A DNA stretch of 64,000 nt from Heterorhizobium halophytocola (lineage in GTDB: Bacteria > Pseudomonadota > Alphaproteobacteria > Rhizobiales > Rhizobiaceae), in assembly GCF_017873095.1 (NCBI RefSeq), contig NZ_JAGGJU010000005.1:248001-312000 (forward strand), given 5' to 3'. Below are positions 53,894 through 63,143 of the stretch, in pieces (positions within the stretch are counted from its first letter, which is position 1; every line of letters starts with the position of its first letter). The translations under genes and the position numbers were made by a program. The notes under the pieces were generated by a model, which was given only the letters and a program-made list of their open reading frames with translations, was not told where the DNA came from and did no database searches.

Positions 53894-56125
53894 TCAGTCG
53901 TAGCTGCGGCTGACGGTGGAGATGCAGTCGAGTTCCTTCAGCTGCGCCAGGAGCTGGTTCAGCTGGCGCAGGTCCCAGACCTCCACATCAACGGCCATTT
54001 CGGTGAAGTCCGTTGCGATGCGCACCATGCCGAGCACACGGATATTGACGTCGAGCGCCGCAATCACCTGCGCCACATCGGCCAGCGCCCCCGGCTCGTT
54101 CAGCGCATTGATCATGATGCGCGCGACGAATCTCGACTTGTTGGCCTCGTCGAGGTCCCAGCGGACATCGACCCAGCGTTCCGGCTCGTCATAATATTTC
54201 TGCAGGATGGCGGCCTGGATCGGATAGATGGTCAGCGCGTGCCCGGCCTCGCTCTCGTCCATGATGCCGACAATGCGATCGCCGGGCACGGCACCGGCCG
54301 GTGCGAAGCGGACCTCGACATTGGCCGACAGACCGCGCAGGGGAAGCGTGTCGGCAGGCGCCGAGGCATTGACCTTCGCCTCCCCGTCCCCGCCCTGCCC
54401 CGGCAGCTTGAACATCATGCCGACAGCGCTCGGCATGTTGAACCAGCCCTCGTCATTGGCAGGCTTTACCGTGACGCGTTCGTCCTGATAGTCGGGATAG
54501 ACGGCCCGCAGCACGTCGAGCGACGACATCTCGCCGCGGCCGACCTGGGCGATCGCGTCTTCCACATCGCGCTGGCCGAGCCGATGCAGCACGGGCTTCA
54601 GCACCTCACGGGTGAACACCTTGCCGGCGCGCTCGAAGGTGCGCTCCAGGATGCGGTGGCCGAGACCGGCATATTGCTTGCGGATCGCCATGCGGGTCGC
54701 GCGTCGGATGGCGGCCCGCGCCTTGCCGGTGACGACGATCTCCTCCCAGGCTGCCGGTGGCACCTGCACGCCGGAGCGGATGATCTCCACCTCGTCGCCA
54801 TTCGACAGACGGGTGACGAGCGGCATGATCGAGCCGTTGATCTTGGCGCCGACGCAGGTGTCGCCGATATTGGTGTGCACCGCATAGGCAAAATCGATAG
54901 GCGTCGCGCCCCGCGGCAGCGCGATCAGCTTGCCCTTCGGCGTGAAGCAGAAGACCTGATCCTGGAACAGTTCGAGCTTGGTGTGCTCGAGGAATTCCTC
55001 GGCATTGTCGCCGTCGGCCAGCGCCTCGATCGTGTGGCGCAGCCAGGAATAGGCATTGCTTTCCGGCGACAGCAGATCGCCGTCGTTTTCGCCGTCCTTG
55101 TAGAGCGCATGGGCGGCAATGCCCTGCTCGGCGATCTCGTGCATGCGCAGGGTGCGGATCTGCAGTTCGATACGCTGGCGCGACGGGCCGACAATGGTGG
55201 TGTGGATCGAGCGGTAATCATTCTGCTTGGGCGTCGAGATATAGTCCTTGAACCGGCCCGGCACCACGCGCCAGCGGGTATGGACGATCCCGAGCGCGCG
55301 GTAGCAGTCGGCGGTGTCGTCGACGATGATGCGGAAGCCATAGACATCCGAGAGCTGCTCGAAGGAGAGCGATTTCGACTGCATCTTGCGGAACACCGAA
55401 TAGGGCTTCTTCTGCCGCCCCTTCACCTTGGCGTTCTTCAGGCCGCTGCGCACCAGCAGATCGCGCAATTCGTCCTCGATCTTGGTGATCAGCCCCTCGT
55501 TGCGCAGCGACAACCCTTCCAGCTTGCGCGTCACTGTTTCGTAGGCTTCCGGATTGGTGTAGCGGAAGGACAGGTCCTCCAGCTCGTCGCGCATGTCCTG
55601 CATGCCCATGCGGCCGGCGAGCGGCGCATAGATTTCCATCGTCTCTTCGGAAATGCGCGCGCGCTTGTCGTCGCGCATGTGCTCCAGCGTGCGCATATTG
55701 TGCAGGCGATCGGCGAGCTTGACCAGCAGCACGCGGACATCGTCCGAGATCGCCAGCAGCAGCTTGCGCAGGTTTTCCGCCTGCTTGGCCTTTTTCGACA
55801 CAAGATCCAGCTTCTTCAGCTTGGTCAGTCCCTCGACCAGCCGGCCGATATCCTCGCCGAACAGTTCGTCGATCTCCTGGCGGGTGGCCGAGGTGTCTTC
55901 GATGGTGTCGTGGAGCAGGGCGACCGCGATCGTCGATTCATCGAGATGCATGTCGGTGAGGATGGCGGCGACTTCGAGCGGATGGGAAATATAGGGGTCG
56001 CCGCTGGCGCGCTTCTGCTGGCCATGTTTCTGCATGGCATAGACATAGGCTTTGTTCAGGAGGGCTTCGTTTGCGTCGGCCTTATATTTCTGAACCCGTT
56101 CCACGAGTTCGTATTGCCGCATCAT
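53894..56125 (-). CDS. rsh: Bifunctional (p)ppGpp synthetase/hydrolase
   Basis: A 743-residue Rel/Spo-type enzyme controlling the stringent response. The HD hydrolase domain (about 30-190) has ASGDPYISHPLEVA and ALLHDTIEDT. The synthetase domain (about 230-370) has YGFRIIVDDTADCY and RSIHTTIVGP. TGS (about 400-460) and a C-terminal ACT domain follow. An AGGAG site is nine bases before the ATG at 56125; a TTG at 56134 is less likely. Alphaproteobacteria generally have one such gene. It lies near rpoZ. Confidence 0.95.
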   Translation of the reverse strand: MMRQYELVERVQKYKADANEALLNKAYVYAMQKHGQQKRASGDPYISHPLEVAAILTDMHLDESTIAVALLHDTIEDTSATRQEIDELFGEDIGRLVEGLTKLKKLDLVSKKAKQAENLRKLLLAISDDVRVLLVKLADRLHNMRTLEHMRDDKRARISEETMEIYAPLAGRMGMQDMRDELEDLSFRYTNPEAYETVTRKLEGLSLRNEGLITKIEDELRDLLVRSGLKNAKVKGRQKKPYSVFRKMQSKSLSFEQLSDVYGFRIIVDDTADCYRALGIVHTRWRVVPGRFKDYISTPKQNDYRSIHTTIVGPSRQRIELQIRTLRMHEIAEQGIAAHALYKDGENDGDLLSPESNAYSWLRHTIEALADGDNAEEFLEHTKLELFQDQVFCFTPKGKLIALPRGATPIDFAYAVHTNIGDTCVGAKINGSIMPLVTRLSNGDEVEIIRSGVQVPPAAWEEIVVTGKARAAIRRATRMAIRKQYAGLGHRILERTFERAGKVFTREVLKPVLHRLGQRDVEDAIAQVGRGEMSSLDVLRAVYPDYQDERVTVKPANDEGWFNMPSAVGMMFKLPGQGGDGEAKVNASAPADTLPLRGLSANVEVRFAPAGAVPGDRIVGIMDESEAGHALTIYPIQAAILQKYYDEPERWVDVRWDLDEANKSRFVARIMINALNEPGALADVAQVIAALDVNIRVLGMVRIATDFTEMAVDVEVWDLRQLNQLLAQLKELDCISTVSRSYD

Positions 56126-56221
56126 CCACTGCAACTCCTAAAACGAAATGCGCGCCAACCGGTCGGATTGGCGCACACGATATCATGATTGCGACGAGAC
56201 TAGGCCGCAAAATCTTGACAA

Positions 56222-56620
56222 TCAGTAATCGTCGCTCTTCTCGGGCGGTACAAGACCCTCGATGCCGGCAAGCAGTTCTTCTTCCGACATCTGGTCGAAG
56301 TTGACGGTTTCCGGGGCGTCGTCCTCGACGTCGTCGCGGATCACCGGAGCGCCGCCGGCCGTGCTTGCGGCCTCCTGTTCCGGCTCGTCCACTTCGACAT
56401 GCTTCTGCAGCGAATGGATGAGGTCTTCCTTCAGGTCGCCGGGCGACAGGGTCTCGTCGGCGATTTCGCGCAGGGCAACGACAGGGTTCTTGTCATTGTC
56501 GCGATCGATCGTGATCTGCGAACCCTGGGAGATCTGCCGGGCGCGGTGACTTGCCAGCAGAACGAGTTCAAACCGGTTGTCGACCTTGTCGATGCAATCT
56601 TCAACTGTGACGCGGGCCAT
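56222..56620 (-). CDS. rpoZ: RNA polymerase omega subunit
   Basis: A 132-residue omega subunit: [33 protein letters not shown] and [15 protein letters not shown], with an acidic C-terminal extension typical of alphaproteobacteria. AAAGGACAGGCC precedes the ATG at 56620. It assembles beta-prime and neighbours rsh, as in many bacteria. Confidence 0.95.
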   Translation of the reverse strand: MARVTVEDCIDKVDNRFELVLLASHRARQISQGSQITIDRDNDKNPVVALREIADETLSPGDLKEDLIHSLQKHVEVDEPEQEAASTAGGAPVIRDDVEDDAPETVNFDQMSEEELLAGIEGLVPPEKSDDY

Positions 56621-56917
56621 GGCCTGTCCTTTGTAATTCATTTCTCAAGGGATTGCCGTGCGGATACATTTAAAGTGGCCGGAATTCAAGTTTTTCCTCG
56701 CCGCCGCCGCATTTAGAGCCCGATAAGCTGATTTTTACTAATTAAAGTCACGGCAGCACAACCTATGCGTGCTTGGAATATCGCGAATCGTGGCATACAC
56801 ACATTCGTATATGAAGAAGTCATAATTTATTGACATGGGGGACTTCATTTTATGCAGTGCGCCAAATCCACTTCATGCCCGCCTGCGTAATCTGGTTTGC
56901 GTTAGAGGATTTTTTGA

Positions 56918-57499
56918 ATGTTTGACCCTAGGGAAAAAATAGCCCTTTTCATCGACGGCGCCAATCTTTACGCCGCGTCCAAGAACCTTGGTTTCGACAT
57001 AGACTACCGGAAACTTTTGAAATCTTTTCAGAAGCGCGGGTATATGTTGCGTGCTTATTATTACACGGCACTGATTGAAGACCAGGAATATTCGTCGATC
57101 CGTCCGCTGATCGACTGGCTCGATTACAACGGCTACAAGGTCGTCACCAAGCCAGCCAAGGAATTCACGGATTCCATGGGCCGCCGCAAGGTGAAGGGCA
57201 ATATGGACATCGAGCTTGCCATCGATGCGATGGAACAGGCCGAAACGGTCGATCATCTTGTGATCTTTTCCGGCGACGGCGATTTCACCACGCTGGTCGA
57301 GGCGCTGCAGCGCAAGGGCCGCAAGGTTTCCGTCGTCTCGACCATGGCGACCCAGCCGCCGATGATCGCCGACGATCTGCGCCGACAGGCAGACCACTTC
57401 CTCGACCTGATCAGCCTGAAGGCAGAGATCGGCCGAGACCCGAGCGAGCGGGCGGTGCGTCATGTGCCGGAGCCGCAGTCGGCCGACGCCGAGGAATAA
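56918..57499 (+). CDS. NYN-domain protein (LabA/DUF88 family)
   Basis: A 193-residue PIN-like protein. The acidic triad appears as ALFIDGANLYAA, KGNMDIELAIDAM and IFSGDGDFTTLVEAL, as in LabA/DUF88 ribonuclease-like proteins. The C-terminal tail is charged. GAGGA is eight bases before the ATG. Upstream about 180 bp is AT-rich with TTGACA at 56830-56835. A role in RNA processing is possible. Confidence 0.88.
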   Translation: MFDPREKIALFIDGANLYAASKNLGFDIDYRKLLKSFQKRGYMLRAYYYTALIEDQEYSSIRPLIDWLDYNGYKVVTKPAKEFTDSMGRRKVKGNMDIELAIDAMEQAETVDHLVIFSGDGDFTTLVEALQRKGRKVSVVSTMATQPPMIADDLRRQADHFLDLISLKAEIGRDPSERAVRHVPEPQSADAEE

Positions 57500-57598
57500 G
57501 GCGGCCTGCGCGCCACCTTCTGCCGGCTGGTGCGGAGAAAATGAAATCCGTGCCCGTTTTTCGGCGGCGAAATTTTGGGGTTGTGCCAAACTTGGCCG

Positions 57599-58684
57599 AT
57601 GTTGACCGAACACCTCACTGACGACGACTACTACCACGCCCTCGTCGAGCGCGATGCAGCGCTCGACGGCCTTGCCTTCGTGTGTGTCACCTCCACGGGC
57701 ATCTTCTGCCGCTTCACCTGTCCTGCCCGCAAACCGAAGCGGGAGAACTGCCGGTTTCACACGACGATCGCCGAATGCATGGAGGCCGGTTTCCGGCCCT
57801 GCAAGCGCTGCCGACCGCTGTTGCGTCCCGGCGAAGGCGATCCCGTGATCGCCCCGCTATTGGAGGCGCTGGAGGCCGATCCGGCGCGCCGCTTCCGTCA
57901 ATCCGACATCGCCGCCATGGGTTTCGATCCTTCCACCGTTCGACGCGCCTTCAAGCGACGCTTCGGCATGAGCTTCCTGGAGATGGCACGGCAAAGACGC
58001 ATGGGTGCGGCCGTCCAGCGCCTGGCGGGCGGCGGCCCGGTGATCGAAGCGCAGATCGATGCCGGCTTCGAGTCCGGCAGCGGATTTCGAAGTGCCGTCA
58101 CCCAGCTGTTCGGCGCGCCGCCCCGGCACTGGAAAGACATGCCCCTGCTCAAGGCGAGCTTCCTCGACACGCCCATCGGCCCGATGGTGGCGATCTGCTG
58201 CGATCACGCGCTGCATCTGCTGGAATTTGCCGATCGCCCTGCCCTGCCGGCCGAAATCCGTGCCCTACGGCGTGACAACAAGACCGGCATCGTCACCGGT
58301 CGGACGGCGGTGACCGACCGGATCGAAGCGGAGCTCACAGGCTATTTCGCCGGGAAGCCGGCCGCATTCACCGTGCCGCTCAGCCGCCACGGCACCCCGT
58401 TCGAACGACAGGTCTGGCAGGCTCTGCGGGCAATTCCGCCAGGCGAAACCCGCGCCTATCTGATGCTTGCGACAGCGCTCGACCGTCCGACGGCATTCCG
58501 GGCGGTCGCACGGGCAAACGGCGCAAACCGCCTGGCGATCGTCATCCCCTGTCACCGGGTGATCGGCTCGGATGGCGGGCTTACCGGCTATGGTGGCGGG
58601 CTCTGGCGCAAGCGGTGGCTTCTCGAACACGAACGCCGGATGACCGCCGGAATTCCCGCATCGACAGCAGAGGCATGCCCATGA
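57599..58684 (+). CDS. ada: Ada-type DNA alkylation repair protein
   Basis: A 361-residue bifunctional protein. The N-terminal zinc domain has Cys37, Cys41, Cys68 and Cys71 (FCRFTCPARKP, FRPCKRCRP), where Cys37 takes methyl groups from phosphotriesters. An AraC-like HTH (about 90-185) and a C-terminal methyltransferase with the active-site Cys in IPCHRVIG follow. It repairs O6-methylguanine and may regulate the adaptive response. The stop overlaps the next start by ATGA. Confidence 0.94.
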   Translation: MLTEHLTDDDYYHALVERDAALDGLAFVCVTSTGIFCRFTCPARKPKRENCRFHTTIAECMEAGFRPCKRCRPLLRPGEGDPVIAPLLEALEADPARRFRQSDIAAMGFDPSTVRRAFKRRFGMSFLEMARQRRMGAAVQRLAGGGPVIEAQIDAGFESGSGFRSAVTQLFGAPPRHWKDMPLLKASFLDTPIGPMVAICCDHALHLLEFADRPALPAEIRALRRDNKTGIVTGRTAVTDRIEAELTGYFAGKPAAFTVPLSRHGTPFERQVWQALRAIPPGETRAYLMLATALDRPTAFRAVARANGANRLAIVIPCHRVIGSDGGLTGYGGGLWRKRWLLEHERRMTAGIPASTAEACP

Positions 58685-59451
58685 CGATCGAAACGGCCAG
58701 GACCTTCGCCGCCTTGCATGTCAAAGGCGATCCCGTCATTCTCTACAATGTCTGGGATGCCGGGTCGGCGCGCGCTGTCGAGGCAGCCGGCGCCACGGCG
58801 CTTGCCACCGGAAGCTGGTCGCTCGCCGCCGCCCATGGCTACCGGGACGGAGAGGCCATGCCCTTTGCCCTGGTCGAAACGATCGTCGATCGCATCACGG
58901 CCAGCACCGGGCTGCCTTTATCGGTCGATTTCGAGAGCGGCTATGCAGAGGCGGCGTCGGACGTCGCAGACAATTTGCGCCGGCTGATCCGCATCGGCGT
59001 GGTCGGCGTCAATTTCGAAGACGGATCCGGTGCCGACCAGAGCCTGCATCCGGTCGAGCGGCAGGCCGCCTGCATCGCCGCGATGCGCGATGTCGCGGTG
59101 GCCGAGGGCATACCGGTCTTCATCAATGCCCGCACCGACCATTTTCTGATCGAGAGCGATGCCACCCGGCATCCGGCGCTTGTCGACGCCGTGATTGCCC
59201 GCGGCCTTGCCTATGACAGCGCCGGCGCGGACGGGTTCTTCGTCCCGGGACTGACCGACGAGGCGCTGATCGGGCAGATTTGTGCCGCCGTGCCATTGCC
59301 GGTCAATGTCATGATAACAGGGAAATCTCCGCCCTTGCTCCGGTTCGCCGAGCTCGGAGTTGCCCGGGTGAGCCACGGTCCCGGGCCCTATCGGAAGGCA
59401 ATGAGCGGACTGACCGAAGCGGCACGGGCCGCGTTTGCCGAGCGCGCGTAA
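58681..59451 (+). CDS. PEP mutase/isocitrate lyase superfamily protein
   Basis: A 256-residue TIM-barrel protein of the PEP mutase/isocitrate lyase superfamily: LYNVWDAGSARAVEAAGATA, LSVDFESGYAEAASDVADNL, GVNFEDGSGADQS and INARTDHFLIE. Related proteins split or rearrange oxo acids; the substrate is unknown. It overlaps ada by four bases, which suggests co-expression with alkylation repair. An in-frame ATG six bases earlier is possible. Confidence 0.87.
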   Translation: MTIETARTFAALHVKGDPVILYNVWDAGSARAVEAAGATALATGSWSLAAAHGYRDGEAMPFALVETIVDRITASTGLPLSVDFESGYAEAASDVADNLRRLIRIGVVGVNFEDGSGADQSLHPVERQAACIAAMRDVAVAEGIPVFINARTDHFLIESDATRHPALVDAVIARGLAYDSAGADGFFVPGLTDEALIGQICAAVPLPVNVMITGKSPPLLRFAELGVARVSHGPGPYRKAMSGLTEAARAAFAERA

Positions 59452-59698
59452 TCCGATTGCCTTAACCGGCATCCCGTCCCCTCGCCCATTTCGGCAGAAT
59501 CAATTTCCCTTATTGATGCCATTTAGAACATTCGTTGGACGGACAGGTGTCGTTTTGACATGACATTCCCACAACCCTGCGTCGCATTATTTTCGGTGCG
59601 GGCCCATCCCCATCGCGCAACCTCCAACGCCACCGCCTGACACGCGACGCTTCGCGTTTCGGCAAAATGTTCGTGCCTTCTGTTGAAAGGATCACACC

Positions 59699-59953
59699 AT
59701 GTGCACGACCGACCAGCCTATCGCCCACGCTCCCGTCATGACGCCGCAGACCTTCGTCTCGCGCCTCACCCGCTGGATCGCCCGGACAGGCCTGGCGGTG
59801 CTGCGCAGACGATCGGACCGCAGGCACAATCCCTTTTCCGATCTCGACGACTACATGCGCCGCGATATCGGTCAGGCCGGATACTATGATCCGGCAGAGC
59901 AGCTCAACCGGGACAGGATGATCGCGATGGCAATGCTGTATTCCCGGCACTGA
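59699..59953 (+). CDS. DUF1127 family small protein
   Basis: An 84-residue protein with a central basic helix (VSRLTRWIARTGLAVLRRRS) and the DUF1127 motif LDDYMRRDIGQAGYY. Such proteins are abundant in alphaproteobacteria, and some take part in RNA or phosphate control. A GAAAGG site precedes the ATG. A strong hairpin follows the stop. Confidence 0.87.
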   Translation: MCTTDQPIAHAPVMTPQTFVSRLTRWIARTGLAVLRRRSDRRHNPFSDLDDYMRRDIGQAGYYDPAEQLNRDRMIAMAMLYSRH

Positions 59954-59962
59954 CGACCGGCT

Positions 59963-59992
59963 CTGGCCGCCGCTGCATCAGCCGGCGGCCAG
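59963..59992. terminator. Stem-loop after the DUF1127 gene
   Basis: CTGGCCGCCG (59963-59972) and CGGCGGCCAG (59983-59992) form a perfect 10-bp stem with a 10-base loop, ten bases after the DUF1127 stop. No T tract. Confidence 0.55.
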
Positions 59993-60037
59993 CACATCCA
60001 GCGACGGCTCTCTGTTCATGTCGCTCCTGTCTTCTTG

Positions 60038-60304
60038 TCATCGCGCGCCGGTGTCGGCGTGCTCCGGCGCGCAGATGCGGCCGGCAGATGTTCCGGTCGC
60101 AGCATCGGCGGGCTCGGCGCGCACGGCGCGCTGCCGGTTTGCCCGGTTGATCACCCGATCGAGACGGTTAAGGCCCCGGACCACCCAATCCAGCCCCTGC
60201 CATTCGGCGCGCTCCAGAGGATCGGCCAGAGGGTCGGCCGACTGAGGCCGCCCCCCTGCCCGCACGCGCGTCGATGCCTCGAAGATCAAAAGCCAGTTGA
60301 GCAT
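60038..60304 (-). CDS. Possible small hypothetical protein, 88 aa
   Basis: A basic protein (MLNWLLIFEASTRVRAGGRP, LDWVVRGLNRLDRVINRANR) opposite to a LysR gene. GGAGA lies ten bases before the ATG at 60304 and seven before a GTG at 60307. It may be a LysR-controlled small gene. Codon use is not decisive and no family is recognised. Confidence 0.4.
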   Translation of the reverse strand: MLNWLLIFEASTRVRAGGRPQSADPLADPLERAEWQGLDWVVRGLNRLDRVINRANRQRAVRAEPADAATGTSAGRICAPEHADTGAR

Positions 60305-60399
60305 CACGGCGGTTTTCTCCACAATCGGTTGCCAAGACCGTCAGTTAAGCGCCGGCCGACGGCGCGTGTAGACGCGCGGATGAACGGAGCATTTCAGCG

Positions 60400-61293
60400 A
60401 TGAAAGACGAGAACTGGGATGACCTCAGGCTGTTCCTCGAGGTCGCCACCGCCGGCGGACTTGTCGGCGCCGCCGAGCGCAGCGGCGTCAGTGCGCCGAC
60501 CATCGGCCGGCGCATGCTGGCGCTCGAGCGGGCAACCGGACACGTGCTTTTCGAGCGCAACACCAGGGGCTATGGTCTGGCGCCCGACGGGGAGGTGCTG
60601 CTGCGGCATGTGCGCGAAATGGATGCGCAGGCCGCCCTGATCCGCCGCTGGAACGAGAACGGCTATTCGCTGCCGATCGTCTCGGTCGCCGGCGATGGCT
60701 GGATCTCGCAGTTTCTCGCCCGCGAACTCGGATCCCTGTGGACGCCCGCAGATCCCTTCCGCCTTTGCCTCAAGGCGAGCGAAAGGGATGTCGATCTGAC
60801 TTTCCGCGAGGCGGAGATCGCGCTGACCGACCGGCGCCCTTCGGCCGGCAATGTTGCCGCGCGGCAGTCGGTCGGGATCGCCTTTGCCGTCTATGCGACG
60901 CCGCAGGTCGCGGGCGAGCCCGGGGAACGGTGGATCTCGATCGGCCGCGAACAGGCTTCCCGGGCCTCGGATCGCTTCATTTCGCAGCAGGCCGACAAAT
61001 GGATCAGCATCTGGACCACGACGACCGCCTCGCTGCTGGAGCTTGCCCGTTCTGGCGGGGGCCGCGTCATTCTGCCCTGCTTCGTCGGCGACCGCGAGCC
61101 GGCACTTGTCCGCATCGGCGACCCGATCGGCGATCTTGCAGTCCATTTGTGGATCACCATGCATGACGACGATCGCCACCGGCCGGAGGTTCGAAAGATG
61201 ATCGACAGGCTTGCGGCGCTGCTGGATCGCCATGCCGCACTGTTTTCGGGGTCCTTGGCCAAAGCGCCGGCGGTCGAGCTGGCCGCGGAATAG
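60400..61293 (+). CDS. LysR family transcriptional regulator
   Basis: A 297-residue LysR protein: HTH in residues 1-60 (LRLFLEVATAGGLVGAAERS, PTIGRRMLALERATGHVLFE) and a substrate-binding domain. The ATG at 60400 starts MKDENWDDLRLFL. It lies opposite a small uncertain gene and probably controls distant targets. A perfect hairpin follows. Confidence 0.9.
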   Translation: MKDENWDDLRLFLEVATAGGLVGAAERSGVSAPTIGRRMLALERATGHVLFERNTRGYGLAPDGEVLLRHVREMDAQAALIRRWNENGYSLPIVSVAGDGWISQFLARELGSLWTPADPFRLCLKASERDVDLTFREAEIALTDRRPSAGNVAARQSVGIAFAVYATPQVAGEPGERWISIGREQASRASDRFISQQADKWISIWTTTTASLLELARSGGGRVILPCFVGDREPALVRIGDPIGDLAVHLWITMHDDDRHRPEVRKMIDRLAALLDRHAALFSGSLAKAPAVELAAE

Positions 61294-61323
61294 CAGCCGA
61301 TAGCGCGTGACCATGCAACCGGG

Positions 61324-61348
61324 GCGGAAGGTTGTGGACCCCTTCCGC
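61324..61348 (+). terminator. Stem-loop after lysR-type gene
   Basis: GCGGAAGG (61324-61331) and CCTTCCGC (61341-61348) form a perfect 8-bp stem with a 9-base loop, 31 bases past the LysR stop. Confidence 0.6.
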
Positions 61349-61362
61349 GCCGCTGGACGTCC

Positions 61363-61390
61363 AAAAAAAGGCCCGCCGATCCGGCGAGCC
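61363..61390 (-). terminator. smpB terminator
   Basis: On the minus strand, GGCTCGCCG-gatc-(CGGCGGGCC) is followed by seven Ts (complement of A 61363-61369). It is a classic intrinsic terminator about 34 bases past the smpB stop. Confidence 0.85.
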
Positions 61391-61423
61391 CTGTTTCGAA
61401 CGTTCGACGAGAAAGGCGGCGGC

Positions 61424-61903
61424 TCAGCCGCCGGTCTTGAGCAGGCGCTGCTTCTGCCGGTTCCAGTCGCGTTCCTTCGAGGTCTCGCGCTTGTCGTGCA
61501 GCTTCTTGCCCTTGGCGAGCGCCAGTTCGAGCTTGGCCCTGCCCTTTTCGTTGAAATAAATCTTCAGCGGCACCAGCGTCATGCCTTCGCGGTTGATCCC
61601 GACGCGGAGGCGACCGATCTCGCGCTTGTTCAGCAGCAGCTTGCGATTGCGCCGCGGCGCGTGGTTGAAGCGGTTGGCCTGCAGATATTCGGGCAGGTAG
61701 GAATTGATCAGCCAGATCTCGTTGCCCTCGTCCGAGGCATAGGATTCGGCGATATTGGCCTTGCCTTCGCGCAGCGACTTGACCTCGGTGCCGGTCAGAG
61801 CCAGCCCGGCCTCGTAGGTATCGATGATTTCGTAGTTGAAGCGCGCCTTGCGGTTTTCCGCGACGATCTTGTTTACGGTGCGCTGGCTGCCACGCGGTGC
61901 CAT
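61424..61903 (-). CDS. smpB: tmRNA-binding protein SmpB
   Basis: A 159-residue protein that delivers tmRNA to stalled ribosomes. The conserved core [40 protein letters not shown] is followed by [20 protein letters not shown] and the basic tail. Length normal. The ssrA RNA gene itself is not in this window. Confidence 0.96.
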   Translation of the reverse strand: MAPRGSQRTVNKIVAENRKARFNYEIIDTYEAGLALTGTEVKSLREGKANIAESYASDEGNEIWLINSYLPEYLQANRFNHAPRRNRKLLLNKREIGRLRVGINREGMTLVPLKIYFNEKGRAKLELALAKGKKLHDKRETSKERDWNRQKQRLLKTGG

Positions 61904-62004
61904 ATCCTGCCTACTTCCACTTTTGTCCGTCGGTGTTCTTCTGAAAGGCCGGCGGCGGACATCCGCCGACTGGTGTCATCCCCATGTAATATAGGCAGCA
62001 GCCG

Positions 62005-62032
62005 AAATAAAGACGCCGGGGTGAAACCCGGC
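62005..62032 (-). terminator. dapA terminator
   Basis: Read on the minus strand: GCCGGG-tttcac-CCCGGC followed by GTCTTTATTT. It begins nine bases past the dapA stop and separates dapA from smpB. Confidence 0.8.
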
Positions 62033-62040
62033 CCTTCCCG

Positions 62041-62925
62041 TCAGTTCAGCAGACCCGCATGGATCAGCGCTGCGTCGATCGCCGCTTCGGTTGCCGGCTC
62101 CAGCGACGACATCAGCGGCAGGCGCACATCGCGGCCGATGCGGCCGAGCTTGTAGAGACCGTATTTCGCACCGGACACGCCGGGCTCCATGAAGATCGCC
62201 TTGTGCAGCGGCATCAGCCGGTCCTGATAGTCGAGCGCCCGCTTGAAATCGCCGGCCTGCATGGCCGCCTGGAACTCCGAACAGAGCCGCGGCGCGACAT
62301 TGGCCGTCACCGAGATGCAGCCGACGCCGCCCTGGGCATAAAAGCCAAGCGCTGTCGCATCCTCGCCGGAGAGCTGGATGAAATCGGCGCCGCAGGTCAT
62401 CCGCTGTTCCGAGACGCGCTCGATCTTGCCGGTCGCATCCTTCACGCCGACAATGTTCTTATGCGCCTTCACCAGCGCCGCCATGGTTTCCGGCGACATG
62501 TCGATCACCGAACGCGGCGGGATGTTGTAGATGATGATCGGCAGCGAGGTTGCCTCGGCGATCGCGGTGAAATGGGCGATCAGCCCCTTCTGCGTCGGCT
62601 TGTTGTAATAGGGTGTGACGACCAGCAGCGCATCGGCGCCCGCCTTTTCCGCGTATTGGGCAAGCTCGATCGCTTCAATCGTGTTGTTGGAGCCGGCACC
62701 GGCAATCACCGGCACGCGCTTGTCTGCCACTTCGACGCAGAGTTCCACCACCCGTTTGTGCTCGTCATGGGACAAAGTCGGCGATTCCCCCGTCGTGCCG
62801 ACCGGCACCAGGCCTGTCGAGCCTTCTGAAATCTGCCATTCCACATGCGCGGCAAAGGCTGACTCGTCGATGGCGCCGTTTGCGGTCATGGGCGTGACGA
62901 GAGCGGGAATGGATCCCTGGAACAT
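62041..62925 (-). CDS. dapA: 4-Hydroxy-tetrahydrodipicolinate synthase
   Basis: A 294-residue DapA that condenses pyruvate with aspartate semialdehyde in lysine and diaminopimelate synthesis. It has [12 protein letters not shown] (substrate loop), [13 protein letters not shown] with the active-site Tyr and the Schiff-base Lys in [16 protein letters not shown] hairpin and T-rich run end the transcript. Confidence 0.95.
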   Translation of the reverse strand: MFQGSIPALVTPMTANGAIDESAFAAHVEWQISEGSTGLVPVGTTGESPTLSHDEHKRVVELCVEVADKRVPVIAGAGSNNTIEAIELAQYAEKAGADALLVVTPYYNKPTQKGLIAHFTAIAEATSLPIIIYNIPPRSVIDMSPETMAALVKAHKNIVGVKDATGKIERVSEQRMTCGADFIQLSGEDATALGFYAQGGVGCISVTANVAPRLCSEFQAAMQAGDFKRALDYQDRLMPLHKAIFMEPGVSGAKYGLYKLGRIGRDVRLPLMSSLEPATEAAIDAALIHAGLLN

Positions 62926-63143
62926 GCAATAAACTCCTGACGGCCCTTCACTCTTAGGCCGTAATCCTCGACTATGAACGCCGGCACATTACTTTCAAGC
63001 CCCCTGGCGGGCAAGCAGGGCTTGGAAGGATTGTGACAGAAAGAGCGGGAAAGAGAATTCCAATTTTGTGGGCAAGGGTTAAGACTTTTTCAACCGTGAC
63101 GGCAGCCAATACGTTCCAGGAAAACCTCTTTGCGGGCAACGGC

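Noticed and set aside
53813..56188. 791-codon plus-strand frame opposite rsh
   Set aside because: Antisense shadow; the rsh strand carries HD, synthetase, TGS and ACT features.
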